DNA of 64,000 nt from Paralvinella palmiformis. Lineage: Eukaryota; Annelida; Polychaeta; Terebellida; Alvinellidae. This document shows, in pieces, positions 11,595 to 24,061 of this stretch. The stretch lies in the NCBI GenBank assembly GCA_025642065.1, contig JAODUP010000015.1, forward strand, positions 1,368,001 through 1,432,000. Direction: 5' to 3'. Each line of letters opens with the position of its first letter. Position 1 is the stretch's first letter. The position numbers were made by a program, and so were the translations under genes. The notes under the pieces were generated by a model, which saw nothing but the letters and a program-made list of their open reading frames with translations, ran no database searches and had not been told where the DNA came from.

Positions 11595-14370
11595 TAGTAT
11601 ATACAGGTATAAAGTTCAGAGAATATTAGTATATTATTTTACAGGTTCATATTATAGTTGCCAGTGTAGAATACTCATTGTCTATTTATAGAAATGTTAT
11701 CAACTGTCGGACTAGGTTTCGGGAGGTTTTTTGTCTTTGAGATGTAGTAGCAGCTTCCTATATAAATGATGATTCTATTGCGTGAATGGTTTGAACAAAT
11801 AGATTCGATTATGATTCGCTTTATTATCTATTTATATTATTTCGAAGCAAACCAAAGATTGTAACTGATAATTATAATTGTATTTTACAATTTCGAATAC
11901 AACCGAAACTGAATTGGCTTTTGAAATTCAAATTATAAATAACTATAATTGAAATTCGAGTGCAAAATTATAGTTGTAAATCAATTGGTGTCAATCTTGT
12001 AATTTTAATTTATCTCAGTAGTTGAACCTAATTGGACCGGCCCATGGCTAATACACGCAGATCACTATGGCTACACTTCCTTAGAAAAACTCACTGAAAT
12101 ACAGAAATATATTTTTCCCATCGCAGCAATTTAGATTGCATCAGGGAGGGAGACCGTAAGCTATCAATTCGTCGTATCTTCGGTAATCTCCACATAGTGA
12201 AGGTGTAACACTTAGCCAGGCCAGACCAAATTTATAAAATCATCCGGTCTGTTGGTAGTTAGATTAGTTCTCTTTTTGGCAGGTGTGAGAGAGAGAGAGG
12301 ACCCTCTGGCGTGATATATCAATTTTCGCTTAATAATGGCGCGATTGATACCGCTAACGTTTTTATTACACTCAGCTTAAGGAGAACAATAAGGTTTCTG
12401 TGTCGAGTTAAACAAATGGGTCAAGATATACCCGCTGACACGGAGGTCGTGGAGGGGAATGGGAAGGAACTATATAGCGGGGACCATGTCCCGGAGAACT
12501 CTATAGTAAATAGCTGTGGATATACATCGGTCTGGAGTAAGACCTGGAACAAAAAGTCAGCCCACTGTGTTCTTTAATGCGGCACGGGGCTCAATAAACA
12601 AGGCAGGGCAATTTCCTTCGGCTGAGTACAGCTTCATTCCGAGCCGTAGAGATTATCTTCCCAGAGAGAACACCGGTCTGACTTTCGTTCGATTCTGCTG
12701 CTTTCCTGTTTCCCTTCATTCCAACCAAATGTTGAAGTGGCGGTATTTAATTTTTTTTCCCCCGACGCGATGAATGAAAGAACTAACGAACTGACACGAA
12801 AACAACACTCGGCCCCAACGACGAAGAGACGATTTGACAGATGGATAGATAAGTGGATTTACGGACGGACGGACGGACGAATGGATGGATGGATGGATGA
12901 ATGAATCAAATGGTTAAGAAGCGACCTATTTTCTCGGTTGATTGATTCGTCCGTCTGTCCGTCGGTTGATCTCCGTCGAAATTTCATGCCTCATGAATTA
13001 CATAACTGATCTATTTTCAGAATTGAATTATGTTCCCCGATCAATTCATCACTGTTCCCGGTGACAGTTAAGCCGACATTACTCAAGCCCATCTCAACAT
13101 CTCCAAGCAGCCGAATGTCAGAATGAATATAAATAACGCGGAGATGGGTGTGTGGGAGGGCGAGGGAAAACAGGATCATTACATATCCTTGTCCTTAGTA
13201 CAGTTTTAATGAGACAGCTAGCCCCGACCAAGCTTCAAGCAGAACATGAGACAATGTCGGGAGTGTGGGATCCCTTATCTTTTGGTGGAATATGGCCCGC
13301 TATCAGATCATGTGTATAGCGAACGGACGTTCATCCGCAGGCTATCACTAGTATACACTGATTTATTATCAAATTCGTGAATAAAAGCTCAGATTGACGA
13401 CATTCCTCGTATTATTTCGAAGGTTTGTAAAATATTACTGCATAAATTTAGATTAGGCAATATTTAGTGGGAAATTTACAACGTTTCACTCCTAAAAATG
13501 AGGACGTTATAAAGTGAAATATACATTATGCACGAGTAGGCGAGAGTAATTCTATTAATTGATATGCTCATAAATTTTGACTGATTCATAACACGCGTGG
13601 GGTTAATGAGAGCGTAGTGCCATCCGAAATACTTGTCAGTCATTAATATTTGATATTATAGCACTAGTCGTATTGTAGACTCCAAACAACATCATTGTCA
13701 GTTTGTCTTTATTGGCATTATATCACTAAAATTGATGCTTCATTTGTAGTCAGGTGAATGCGTACCTCGATAGGTATTCCGTATTTTTGGTCTGGGCCTT
13801 TTAGACTCGACGTTCCCACGTTTCGCGGACTTGCCCACGCCCTGGATAATCGGTTCTCAGAACAGGTGATTGGTCGGACAGCCAAGGCACCTGTGTAATA
13901 AAACCTGACACACACACACACACATCGCACACGCACGCACGCACGCACCCACACGCACGGGCGCGCGCGCGGCGTTAGTACTCTATTTACAGAAGCAGCA
14001 TTCAACTGATAATAATTAACAACAGATTCTGCTATTCTATCACAATGAGTCACGTGATACCATAAACCTCTTGAGGCTACGCGTGTTCAGATGGGGACCA
14101 CCTTCACTTGGTCACTTTACGAGGATAATTAGTTTCTTATAAACCCTACCAGAAATAAATTATTTCTGGTTAATTGGTATGGCTCATAAGAACAAAATTG
14201 CCCAGGAGCGACTCCCTCGCGAAATAAAATGATCACTGTTGAAGCAATTCCACAAGCTCGGGTATAACACCGAGATTCAAAGTGCAATCTGGAGATTTAT
14301 ACTCTAGCCCACTACGGAGCAAAACACGCACGCACGCACGCACGCATATGAAGCAACATATATGTGTACA
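10901..14370. other. Gene-poor stretch with microsatellites
   Basis: Contains AAT-type (11221-11252), AC and TA (11470-11592), GGAC/GGAT (12863-12905) and CA/CG (13907-13971) simple repeats. No exon could be supported. Confidence 0.5.
11470..11592. repeat. (AC)n plus (TA)n microsatellite pair
   Basis: An AC tract at 11470-11537 is followed after 16 bases by a TA tract at 11554-11592. Confidence 0.95.
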
Positions 14371-14575
14371 TCAAAAATTACGATAGTGTAGTGGTTATAG
14401 CAGAGAACTGGAAACCTCCAGTTTAGGGTTCGAATCGAACCAAGGTATCCGTGCGTGAGGGCGTTTTCCACGGTAGTGGTCTCTCGGACGTGTGACTGCC
14501 ACCGTTACTGACCCACTCACTGTTCGTGTACCAAGTGTATGATGTGTACCAACCTAAACTGGAATACTGTTATAT
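14371..14575 (+). repeat. tRNA-derived SINE-like sequence
   Basis: The head has an A-box-like TAGTGTAGTGGTTATAGC and a B box GGGTTCGAATC, but the acceptor-stem halves do not pair. A non-tRNA body with TGACTGCCACCGTTACTG follows. This looks like a SINE or tRNA pseudogene, not a functional tRNA. Confidence 0.6.
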
Positions 14576-14579
14576 CAAA

Positions 14580-14770
14580 TATGGGCTGCTATAGCAGAGT
14601 AGGTAACGTTGAATGTTGCATACCTCCAGGTCGTGGGGTCGAACCTCAGTGTTATCCGTACTTACGGGATGTTTCGTCTATCGGTAAAAGCCGTCGAATC
14701 GTCTGAAGATCTAATATTTCGTTCAGCCATATATTCAGGCTGAGACCGGCGTCAGAGTTGAACAAAAGAC
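14580..14770 (+). repeat. Second tRNA-derived SINE-like sequence
   Basis: The head GCTATAGCAGAGTAGGTAAC with a B box GGGGTCGAACC resembles a tRNA gene without a closed acceptor stem. A body with GGGATGTTTCGTC follows. It differs from the unit just upstream, so the two are separate insertions or the halves of a dimeric element. Confidence 0.5.
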
Positions 14771-16245
14771 CCACTCATCCAATGTTAAATTCTAATCAGC
14801 CAAGATAAATGGCGTATTTTCGCTTGGTATAAATACAAATCCGAGAAAAAGGTGAATGTGCCGTCGGCTGTACATAAAACAGTTTTGTAGTTCTGGATCG
14901 GCTCAGTAATGAGTTCCCTGTGTTAGCAAATCTCGGCTTCTTCTCATTTAATGGTTATGTCTTCTGGCGCAATGCGTACACTCATCTCCAAGTCGGACAA
15001 TAACGAGGCAGCGCCCTCCGCTTTGTTACGAGAGCCCATTGCCATCGTGGCGCGACTCCAGGGCATTAAGAACAAAATATATATCGGTAATTCTTACCGG
15101 GTTGTGGCCTGTTTGAAGAGCTGCCTCTAACTCGTGTCTACCTCGAGGCATTCTCCTATTAAGATAAGGCTAATGCCAATCACGTGGCCCCTTAGATAAC
15201 AAAACGGATAGCATGGTACAAGTGCCCTTTGCGTAACGTGATATTAATAGAAAGCCATGTGACCAGATGTGATGTGAGGTTTTGACATTTCGACGTCTCA
15301 TACTGTGATGTGTTATGAAGAGGATGGCTCCATGTCACCTGTAAACTGTCAGAAATACAAACAGACACACACAGGCAGACATACACAGACACACACACAC
15401 ACGCAAGTTAGGTGGACGTTCGTATGTGTTATTAAACAAGCCAAACAAAAAGTCGAGATCAACTCCGTGTATACAGTCTGTTCACGTTCTCTGCTCAGAA
15501 ACAGAAAGACCCGAGTACTGGTAGACGGAAAGATCATTAGTAGACGACACACCTGTTGGATAGCGCTCCTACACTGAAATTTATGTCAGACGTTAATTGT
15601 ACGCCCGTTGTTCGAGCCTTGGTCACTGCTGAATGGCCCCTGTTCAGCTATTAATCTTGTCATTGTACTGGCAACAATGTGGATGTAATGCAGTTCGGTG
15701 CAATCCCGACCGCGTACGGACAGCAGTCGGCGAATGGTCCATTCAGTGATAACAAAAAAACCTGGCAGCCAAAGTCCGGCCGTTGGGAGAAAGGGACAAA
15801 AAGGGCATTAGAATCGTTTCCCTCAGGAATGTCTTGTGTTATATATTGGCTGTTGGTTGCCAGTGTGAAATGATCGCTCTGTGTTGGCAATGGGCACGGC
15901 TGTTTGTAATCGTTGTGAAATCTGGGCATTTATTCAAGTTAACATTTATCGAATAGGTTATTGTTTTACGCACGCTCGCGCGCGTGTACACACAGACACA
16001 TGCACGCACGCACACATGCACGCACATATGCATACACACACACACACACACAAAAAGGTAGATACACAGGAACCTGCGTGACTCCATACCAACACAAAAA
16101 GCGGCGGAGTTATGTTTGTTTTCGTACGCAATTAATTAGTATAAAATAGGTCTTTGCTCAAATGAATTTCCCTTTCTCCCTCAGTTACTTTCACTTCACC
16201 ATCAATCCATCCATCCATCTATTCATCCATCCAACACACTGTCTG

Positions 16246-16286
<41 letters not shown>

Positions 16287-16480
16287 ATTGGTTGTAAGGT
16301 TTAACAATGTCTACAAAAGCGAAATTAACCTTACAGATAATGCCTATGTTTATACGCCACCAGCAAAATATTTGGGCAAAGAGCTGTTGTAAAGAAGCCA
16401 ATATGATTTGTCTGCTGATAAGTAAATAACTAAGCACTATGTAGGAGTAATTACGCTGCAACATTCTGCCAAAAACACAC
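14771..16480. other. Gene-poor stretch
   Basis: Simple repeats only: CA near 15386-15404, mixed CACG near 15970-16052, CATC near 16204-16236 and TA at 16249-16283. No exon or element could be supported. Confidence 0.5.
16249..16283. repeat. (TA)n microsatellite
   Basis: Uninterrupted TA tract. Confidence 0.95.
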
Positions 16481-16892
16481 ATGGCATATGTCAGGGCCAA
16501 GCCCAGCCGCGATGCCGAACCCAAGCCCAGGCCCCGGGGCCGAGCTTATCGGGAATCCCCATGCGGATGTCTCTGGTTCCATTCATTGGTTACGCGCTGT
16601 TTGTCTGATCGGGAAGCGAACTTTTCCCGTTAATGGCCATAAGCCAATAGATGTCGCTGGCCGTCTGTCGGGTTTATCATACTGATAGGCCTTTACTTGG
16701 TGAGAGTCATCTCTACAGGTATCAGTTCATCTAGGAATGGACACTTTGTGCCGTACGTATTGAAGGACGGGGAGTTGTTGGCCTACAACGCGTGATGCTC
16801 TTCGGCCAACGGTAAGCTATCGTCTGCTGGCCAGCTGGCCGCCCTGTTAGGTTTGGCATATCGATGCTGAGCCATGTTGCTCATGGCCTAGG

Positions 16893-16976
<84 letters not shown>

Positions 16977-17963
16977 TGGTGTGGCGGCCAAGAGACCCAT
17001 CACAGTGCCTCGCCAGATGCGGGCCTTAACACTTCCCAAGCAGGCTTCCTCAGGCGGACATCGTCTGCCCTTTTACAGGCGACAGCTAAATTGCTGGCTG
17101 CCGGCGAGAGGCAGACGTAGCTCGGGAATATCTTATCGAGTGTGAACGATCATACACGTTTGCCGATGATCGCCACCAGATGGGGAAGCCATGCTCGAGA
17201 AAATCACGATTTCAGGTCGAAGAAGTTGCGCAGACATCCGCCTTGGGAGGGTTGGCCGCGAAACTCGCGGAAGGCGATCCGTGTTTATGTGTCTCGCCTC
17301 ATTAAGCACCAGCCAGAGATGGAAGACTCACTAACGGTGGCCGTTTGTCGACCAGAATTACACATCATCCAAGCCGACGCGGGCCTCATCAGAAACTACA
17401 ATGTTACGATGCTATCCGTGGATGTTAGGCGTTTATTGGGAGCAGACATCGAGTTACAGCTTTCCACGCAGCAAGATCCGGTTTCTTGGATATAATAGAT
17501 CCAGCAAAAGTACAACACCTGCGAGCATAAGGAACCCCCGAGCAACACTCGACACTCGACATCAAGTGCTAGATCATTTTCATTGATGGCGAGTACCCTG
17601 ACTGGCTTAATATTATGTTGTACAACAGAAGTTAAAAAATACCGGCCTGGGCCGTTTCATCTGGATCAGAAAATAGCTCATACCACAGCATGTGTATGAC
17701 AAACAGCCAGTCATTTCATACCGGTGGTTGTCATTTCTTCGCAAATTTCTCGACACTTTCCGATCCAGATCTACGCCTTACAGCTTCTAAAGGGAGCATT
17801 TAGAAACTCAACGGCAAGCCATCGGGCATGTGTTTTTCAAAATCCCGAAGGCCATCGCGATATGTACCGGTGATAGCTAATGGGTTATGTTTCGTGGTTC
17901 TGAACTGATCCGTTAGTGCAAGCCATTTGGGATGTCGTTTCCATCGGCGAGTATTGGCAGTGG
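16481..17963. other. GC-richer upstream flank of the GPCR gene
   Basis: Base composition rises here compared with both sides, and CpG dinucleotides are frequent. The region includes a (CA)n array at 16894-16972. Frames at 16488 and 17142 are open but begin at weak or non-ATG codons and match nothing. Promoter or 5' UTR sequence is the likely content, but no TATA box or start site can be fixed. Confidence 0.45.
16894..16972. repeat. (CA)n microsatellite
   Basis: CA array with one ACGACACG interruption in the middle. Confidence 0.95.
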
Positions 17964-19664
17964 ATGATAATGCATTGGAATACGTCATCTAGCGAAGATG
18001 CTGAACGCCTCGTTGACGAGTATGGCAATACTGGATCGTTCTTCCTATCGTCGCGATCACTGGGAGCTACGCCCTCGAATGACTACGTCGACGCCGATAA
18101 CGTGACGTGGCCCTTTCCTAACACGGCGACGAACGGCTACTGGGATAGCTGGTTGGAGATGAACGTCAGATGGTCGTGGTCGGATCGGGCGTCTTACGTT
18201 TTCGGCGCCCTTAGTCTCGGCATCGCTTCCGTCGGCCTGATACTGAACATCGTCGTCATCTTTTCGATCACGCACAGTCGCCAGTTGCGTAGTCAGGTGG
18301 CCAACGTCCTCCTCTGTAACCTGGCCGTTGGCTCGCTAATGGCGTGCACGATCATGATAGTGGTCGAGGTTCCAGTTCGCCTGCTATGCGGGATGAGAAT
18401 AGCCAGCCATCATCAGAGTACCTGCAACATCGTAGGCTTCCTCACCTCGGTTCTGGTCATCGGAACCGTCTGGACGGTGGTGGCGCTGAGCGTCGACAAA
18501 TGCCGGAGTATAGATTCTCCTCTGAGACATTCCCATTTGGTGAACAAGGTAAAGATGGCGGCCTACTTCCTGTCGATATGGGCGACGGCTGCCGTTCTGT
18601 CATCATTCCCGATGCTGCTTGGGCGGAGCTACGTTTTCCAGCCCGCGGAGGGTACGTGCGCTTTAGAGTACGAGTCGAGCTCGGGCCGATGGTACGTTCT
18701 CCTCTACTTGCTCGTCACTCGCTACATTCCCGGTGTCATCGTCTGTTTCTGCCACTGGAGGATCTTCGCCATCGCCCGAGTCCAGTCTCGCCGGATGGCC
18801 ACCATGGTCCATCTGGTCACCCTGATCCAGGTGCCGCTTCTGAATGGCCGCATGGCTCCCCAGCACCTGTCCCCGCAGGGTCGGAGGGCAATCTACACGA
18901 CGTCGATATTCGTCGGTACATTCATTCTTTGCTACCTCCCTCACTCTTTGGTCTCCACCGTCAGGATATTCTCTTCGATTCTCACCGATGACCAGATCAT
19001 CACTTCTATCGCCGTACTGCTCGAACGGAGCGCCTTCGCCGTCAACATCTTTATCTACGGCTGTCGGAATCGGATGGTTCGGGACTCGTTTTCAAAGTAT
19101 GTCCGCAGGAAGCTCTTGGAACACGCCTCGGCGCTCCAGTGGAAGAGGGATCGCCATCGGCGTCAGTCGAGTGTACGTTCGGCGGCCCGCGGCCAGAGAC
19201 CAAATAGTCCCGGCGACGACTTGGACTATCACCCGGTGGCGCTTTCACCAACACTGTCACATCCTACTCTACATAAAAGTTATTTTTCTCCTGTTCTACC
19301 TCGTGCCGTGTCGCTGGACATCGATCTGGATGAGAAATCCGAGAAGAGAGCTCGCTCGATATCGTTCTCATGTCGCGAGCTCGACAAGCTGAAGACCTGG
19401 ATCAGGTCTGGCAACAGTTTAGTGTGGAGGGGAATAGATCCTGAACGGGATCGGCCGTCGGAGGCGGTGTTTGTGGCTAACAGCGATGACTCGAGGATGA
19501 GAAGGGATCCGGATGATGAAGATTGCCTAGATGTCTCGGTGTCTGTACCAAGTGGGAATTTGACCCCAGTTGATGTGGACAAGATTCTCGTCACGTCTAA
19601 CGGACTACTGCCATTCTCGTCCCGTAACACGTCATTTGTGGCTCTGAAGGAATCGGTTGTGTGA
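17964..19664 (+). CDS. Intronless rhodopsin-like (class A) orphan G protein-coupled receptor
   Basis: Seven-helix plasma-membrane receptor of 566 residues; the ligand is unknown. The start is the ATG at 17964 (another at 17970). An in-frame TGA lies at 17901, and the frame between is open only from a GTG, which is not an animal start. Residue positions below count from that GTG at 17916; subtract 16 for the protein. Landmarks: TM1 N111 (N1.50); TM2 NLAVGS with S140 where D2.50 is expected; C170 and C248 able to form the TM3-ECL2 disulfide; DKC at 194-196 in place of DRY; W222 in TM4; P272 in TM5; CYLP at 339-342 in TM6; NIFIY at 377-381 in place of NPxxY. The N-terminus has N-glycosylation sequons (NTS, NVT). 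The tail is long, charged and Ser/Pro-rich. Codons are much GC-richer than in the other genes here. I cannot assign a subfamily. Confidence 0.95.
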   Translation: MIMHWNTSSSEDAERLVDEYGNTGSFFLSSRSLGATPSNDYVDADNVTWPFPNTATNGYWDSWLEMNVRWSWSDRASYVFGALSLGIASVGLILNIVVIFSITHSRQLRSQVANVLLCNLAVGSLMACTIMIVVEVPVRLLCGMRIASHHQSTCNIVGFLTSVLVIGTVWTVVALSVDKCRSIDSPLRHSHLVNKVKMAAYFLSIWATAAVLSSFPMLLGRSYVFQPAEGTCALEYESSSGRWYVLLYLLVTRYIPGVIVCFCHWRIFAIARVQSRRMATMVHLVTLIQVPLLNGRMAPQHLSPQGRRAIYTTSIFVGTFILCYLPHSLVSTVRIFSSILTDDQIITSIAVLLERSAFAVNIFIYGCRNRMVRDSFSKYVRRKLLEHASALQWKRDRHRRQSSVRSAARGQRPNSPGDDLDYHPVALSPTLSHPTLHKSYFSPVLPRAVSLDIDLDEKSEKRARSISFSCRELDKLKTWIRSGNSLVWRGIDPERDRPSEAVFVANSDDSRMRRDPDDEDCLDVSVSVPSGNLTPVDVDKILVTSNGLLPFSSRNTSFVALKESVV

Positions 19665-19694
19665 CGTTACATCGTTGTTGTTTATAATGTTGTC

Positions 19695-19699
<5 letters not shown>

Positions 19700-19774
<75 letters not shown>
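19700..19774. repeat. Long (TA)n microsatellite
   Basis: A 75-base uninterrupted TA tract starts 36 bases after the GPCR stop codon, so it probably lies in the 3' UTR. Confidence 0.95.
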
Positions 19775-19779
<5 letters not shown>

Positions 19780-19880
19780 AACATACAGTTGAACTTTATA
19801 CATAAAATAGGCAAAATAGGCACCACTGCATACATACATGCCCATATAGACACGTACAAACAGGGAAAACGTGCATCAAG

Positions 19881-20050
19881 GCATACACACATACATACAT
19901 ACATACATATATACATACATACATACATATACACATACATACATACATACATACATACAATATACACACACAGAGAGAGACACACAGACACACACACATA
20001 CACATACACACACACACACATACATACATACATACATACATACATACATA
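19881..20050. repeat. (CATA)n / CACA array
   Basis: Tetranucleotide CATA array interrupted by CACA and GAGA runs. It explains the long Tyr/His/Thr and Cys/Val/Met frames on both strands here. Confidence 0.95.
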
Positions 20051-20696
20051 GACATACAAACAAGCCAAACGGACAAAGTCTGCATCATGATATACATGCA
20101 TACATACGTATATAGGGAGTTATAGATACATACAAAAAGGCAAAATAAGCAGATGGGTACACATACAGGCAGACAGACAGGCACTGACCAACAGACAATA
20201 CACAGAGCAGGACTGGCAAACAAACGAACAGGAACAGACACGTACGTTCGTACCTGTGCTAACCTATCCGCATACATATTTTCACACGCGCACACTCTAT
20301 TTTCACATTACACATATTCGTGTTCATGTTAAAAGAGCTGTGATGCTGTAGTTACACAGAGTTTTATCGATATGCCACATTGTGTTCGTGCATTATTAAT
20401 CATCAATAGTCAATGACTGTAACTAGTATAGCTGGTGTACGTTTAAAAGCGACACCATCGGTTTTGTTTTTGTGTTTTGCTTATCTGCTAACCGTTAGTT
20501 TTAGACCAATAAGCGTAACATTGTCTTACCAGATGAATCTTACAAGATTTCATACGTAAATATTTTGTAATATTCGATATATTTCGGTGTAATATAGACT
20601 ATATATTGATGTTGGTCTGATATTCTCCAACGTGGTGCAGTGGGGTAAAATATTATGTCTAACTAATGTATATTTTATCTTTCAAGCCAAACTGAC

Positions 20697-20702
20697 AATA
20701 AA
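20697..20702 (+). terminator. Possible polyadenylation signal of the GPCR gene
   Basis: A canonical AATAAA, followed by a second AATAAA-like run, lies about 1.03 kb after the GPCR stop. It is the clearest downstream candidate, but many chance matches are expected in AT-rich DNA. Confidence 0.35.
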
Positions 20703-20875
20703 CTGATAATAAAAAAAAGTAACAGTGTCTCACGTATAGTCTACAGGACAAAAATATAGGAATTCAGCTTACTTATTTATATAAGGTATTATTGATCTAT
20801 TTTAAACATAAATAAGACTCATGCTGATCATTTCCATTTTTGAGTACTGTGTATGACGCATACATATACCCACCC

Positions 20876-20877
<2 letters not shown>

Positions 20878-20928
<51 letters not shown>
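20878..20928. repeat. (TA)n microsatellite
   Basis: About 51 bases of TA. Confidence 0.95.
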
Positions 20929-20933
<5 letters not shown>

Positions 20934-21230
20934 CTTGAAAATTAAAAAAATATTATTTTCGTTTGAGCATATTTACACACTAGACCACGTTTACTTGTTG
21001 GGTTATGACAATCGGCTATATTGGTACTCAATAAGCCCGACATTATTGCATGTTATCTCTGCTGAGTGCGAACATTTCACAAAGATTCCATTTTAGATGC
21101 TGTCTACCACGAGAAACCTTTGATCTTTACCGCTGCCTCCTGTAAGATGTCAGACAAAGCCAGACAACTGTCTCAGTTAGAGGGCTAACGTCTGATCGGC
21201 CCCAAACCTCCCCCCTACACACCTCTCGTA

Positions 21231-21284
21231 CTCTCTCTCTCTCTCTCTCTCTCTCTACGCGCGCGCCACACACACACGCACACG

Positions 21285-21323
<39 letters not shown>

Positions 21324-21408
21324 TGTGTTTGTTTGTGTGTGTGTGTGTATTTTACTATCTGATTGTTGATAAAATGCTCTTTTACTGTTAGATGAGAATG
21401 CTTGTTGT

Positions 21409-21446
<38 letters not shown>
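21231..21446. repeat. Cluster of CT, TA, GT and CT microsatellites
   Basis: CT at 21231-21256, TA at 21287-21320, GT to about 21349, and CT again at 21413-21446. Confidence 0.9.
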
Positions 21447-21448
<2 letters not shown>

Positions 21449-22437
21449 TAACCTTCCAAGTAATGACAAACAATTTACTACGTGTTTTTACGCGTTATGT
21501 CATAATACAATATACACTACTTGAAGTGACGTGACGTGACGATGGATAATCCAACTGTACACCCCAGTTTCCATGTAGATGTGTGTTTTAATATATATGA
21601 CACAAGCCACACATAAACACGCGTCCCTAACCTGGTCTCGTGTTAACCCATCTCCCACTGTTTTAGTCATCCACACCTTTGGCCATTAACTCTCTCAAGC
21701 ATCCACATGCACGGATACACATAAGTACATGCACCGTTCATGTTGCTGACACACAAATTTCCTTCAAATAAGCTGGAAATTGCTCCTAGCAGCGGCTGTG
21801 AACCATGACTGTGTTAGAAACGCGGCAGTAGATTGTTAGCAATATTGGTGCTATCCAGCCAGAAGTAATTCTCACACTGTGCCATAAAGCATATATTTCT
21901 AAAGCTTCTCTCTACTGGATTAAAAAAGAGAGATGAAAATTGTGGGATTTCGAAAATATTTTCTTGTTCCATTAAACAACAGCGAGTTGTCTGCCAGTGA
22001 TTTTATAACCCATTTTATTTAAGGATAACCTTATTAATAGTAAAATGAGGGTTACCACTCACTCACTCACTCACTCACTCACCGATGCACGCATACACGC
22101 ACGCACGCAATTATTCTCCATCACGCAATCATACTACAACAATGCACGCTCTCATGCATACTCACAGATAAACACACGCGCGCGCGCACGCATGGATACA
22201 CACACACACACACACACACAGACAGGGTATGTCTACTAACTTTAGCAGATATGAGCCGAGTTAAGGGAGATCCTTGCCCAATATAGTCCAGTCCTTCCCC
22301 AACAGCCTTAATAGCTCCGACGCTTAACCAGCTATCATTATCCGGCAATCAGACGGGGAGCTTTAGTTAGCCATTTCACTGCCTCTAACCACGACGAGGC
22401 CATATCAGCCTACAGAACCGTTTTCTTCTTGACTAAC

Positions 22438-22468
22438 TGACGTCACTCGGATGATGACAGTATATTAT
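22438..22468 (+). promoter_or_regulatory. Possible promoter: CRE palindrome plus TATA-like box
   Basis: A perfect cAMP response element, TGACGTCA, at 22438-22445 is followed 15 bases later by TATATTAT (22461-22468). A well-placed ATG in context AAGATGG lies near 22530, but its frame is only about 34 codons with no recognisable domain. The spacing is promoter-like; function is unproven. Confidence 0.25.
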
Positions 22469-22928
22469 AGGCAACTTACATCTACTCAGCCGCGCAACGA
22501 TCAATAACCGCTGACATTTCAGAACAAGATGGCATCTTTAACCTTCTGCCGCCCTCTACCGTCGACATTTCTTTTTGTGAATGAAAGCAATCAGATACAG
22601 AAAGTTGTTCCCGGTTTTCTTGTCCACGGATGAAGACTAAATGCCTTCCTATTATCGTAATTATTATACATTTGACAGGAAGGCGATGCTATTTACTTCA
22701 GCGATCGCGTCCTTCGCCGATGGATAACCTTTACTCAGAAGTTTCAATTACTCCTGCGAGAAGTGCCTTCGATTTCTGTTGTTGTTAGTTTTTTTTATAG
22801 TTGTATGTAAGCGTGTGTTTGTGGGAAGGAAGGTTTGTGTGTCAAATCTGAGCATTTTTCTTCTTTATATGATTATATAAAAATGTCGTTAATATTCTCT
22901 AAGCATTCGCCACTCGGTCTTCGGTGGA

Positions 22929-23111
22929 TGATGATGATTGATGTTTTACGACCACTTTTGGTAGGCTAAATGGGCCGAGCCGCCTCCAAAAGTAATGAAG
23001 CGAAGTCAAAGATGAAACATATGCCCACGCTGAGATTCGAACTAAGGTGGTAGTGATCTGTGGTCCAGCGCGCTTAGCGCCAACTAGACTACGGAGGCGT
23101 CCCAGAACAGA
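22929..23111 (-). repeat. tRNA-derived SINE, family A
   Basis: Minus-strand copy running from tail (ATG repeats at 22928) to tRNA-like head (ACGGAGGCG near 23090). It has a 10-bp target duplication, CTTCGGTGGA, at 22919-22928 and 23112-23121. The B box is partly decayed. Confidence 0.92.
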
Positions 23112-23121
23112 CTTCGGTGGA

Positions 23122-24061
23122 ACATGAATAACTATCGTCTGTTGTTTTTTGCATGCCCAGGTGTATCTTTAAAAAAAACACCCGAGATAGTGAGTTGTCT
23201 AGCGATATTTACGATGTATGCATAACAACATCCAGGGTAAATTTTGATCTCAGATTTATTACATTACATGTGTTTATTTTCGACGGGTAATTGACACTCG
23301 ATTGCATTCCTCCCCATAACATTCACAGTGCCTTAGCAACGGAATATTACCGATCCATCTTGTTATTTCATAGGCCTAATCCGACCTTTGAAGGCTTCGT
23401 CTATGGCGACGTTCCGGATTTGTCGCGGCCTGAAGCTCAGGGAAAATAATGCTCTCGTCGAGAATATATCATTCTAAGCGCGTTGGCTCAGCAGCCGATA
23501 CAACGCTCTTATGTTTGAATTGATATGGCTTACAAACCGATGTGATACTACATCGCGCCGCACAAGTCGTTTATAGTTCTTGCACGTGGTATTCGGATGA
23601 CGAATGGGAGCCGGCGCCCAGAATGAACGTTCAGTACGCAGAACAGCCGCTGTCATCATCTATCCAGTACGATCTTCCGCATCAGCGATCCAAAATCCAT
23701 GGGTGGGTTGCAGTGTTTGGTTTGTGCATCGTTCAAGGTAAACAAGTCACGTGCTATAATAATCTGGGCGGCGTTTATCTCTTTATCTTCAAGCTCTCGT
23801 CCTGAGACAGAATATAGCCGCAAAGGAAACTCACAGTGACGTCGGCTCTCTCCATATGTTGTCATGGCCAAAGAATGGATGAAAAGGTGAACGCTGTTCG
23901 TACATTTTATCTCAGCAGACGAAACGCTGCCCGTTCTCTTCCAGAGGGGTCGGTGCAAACAATATATAACATGATATTATTTCTGAGTGCCATTATTGAT
24001 AGTTTTCAAATATTTCCGCACCAATATCGCAGCGAGGTTTACGTAGGAAAAAGTTATCTTT
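23122..24061. other. Non-coding, no gene seen
   Basis: Mixed composition with several CpG-containing blocks, notably 23440-23720. Open frames are short on both strands. Nothing recognised. Confidence 0.45.

Larger units (their letters stand above)
20930..22917. other. Intergenic stretch with simple repeats
   Basis: Contains the CT and TA arrays at 21231-21446 and ACTC/CACG repeats at 22056-22220. No gene could be supported. Confidence 0.5.

Noticed and set aside
14371..14450. Functional tRNA gene
   Set aside because: A and B boxes are present, but the acceptor-stem halves do not pair and a non-tRNA body follows, as in SINEs.
17142..17495. 117-codon frame upstream of the GPCR
   Set aside because: It starts at GTG, shows no domain and has no splice context; more likely GC-rich non-coding flank.
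17916..17963. GTG-initiated extension of the GPCR frame by 16 codons
   Set aside because: Animals do not normally start at GTG, an in-frame TGA lies just upstream at 17901, and two ATGs follow at 17964 and 17970.
18344..18991. Long open frames of 215, 182 and 116 codons overlapping the GPCR
   Set aside because: These are shadow frames created by the GC-rich GPCR coding sequence and have no independent protein-like features.
19632..20295. Cys/Tyr/His-rich open frames on both strands
   Set aside because: They come entirely from TA and CATA repeats.
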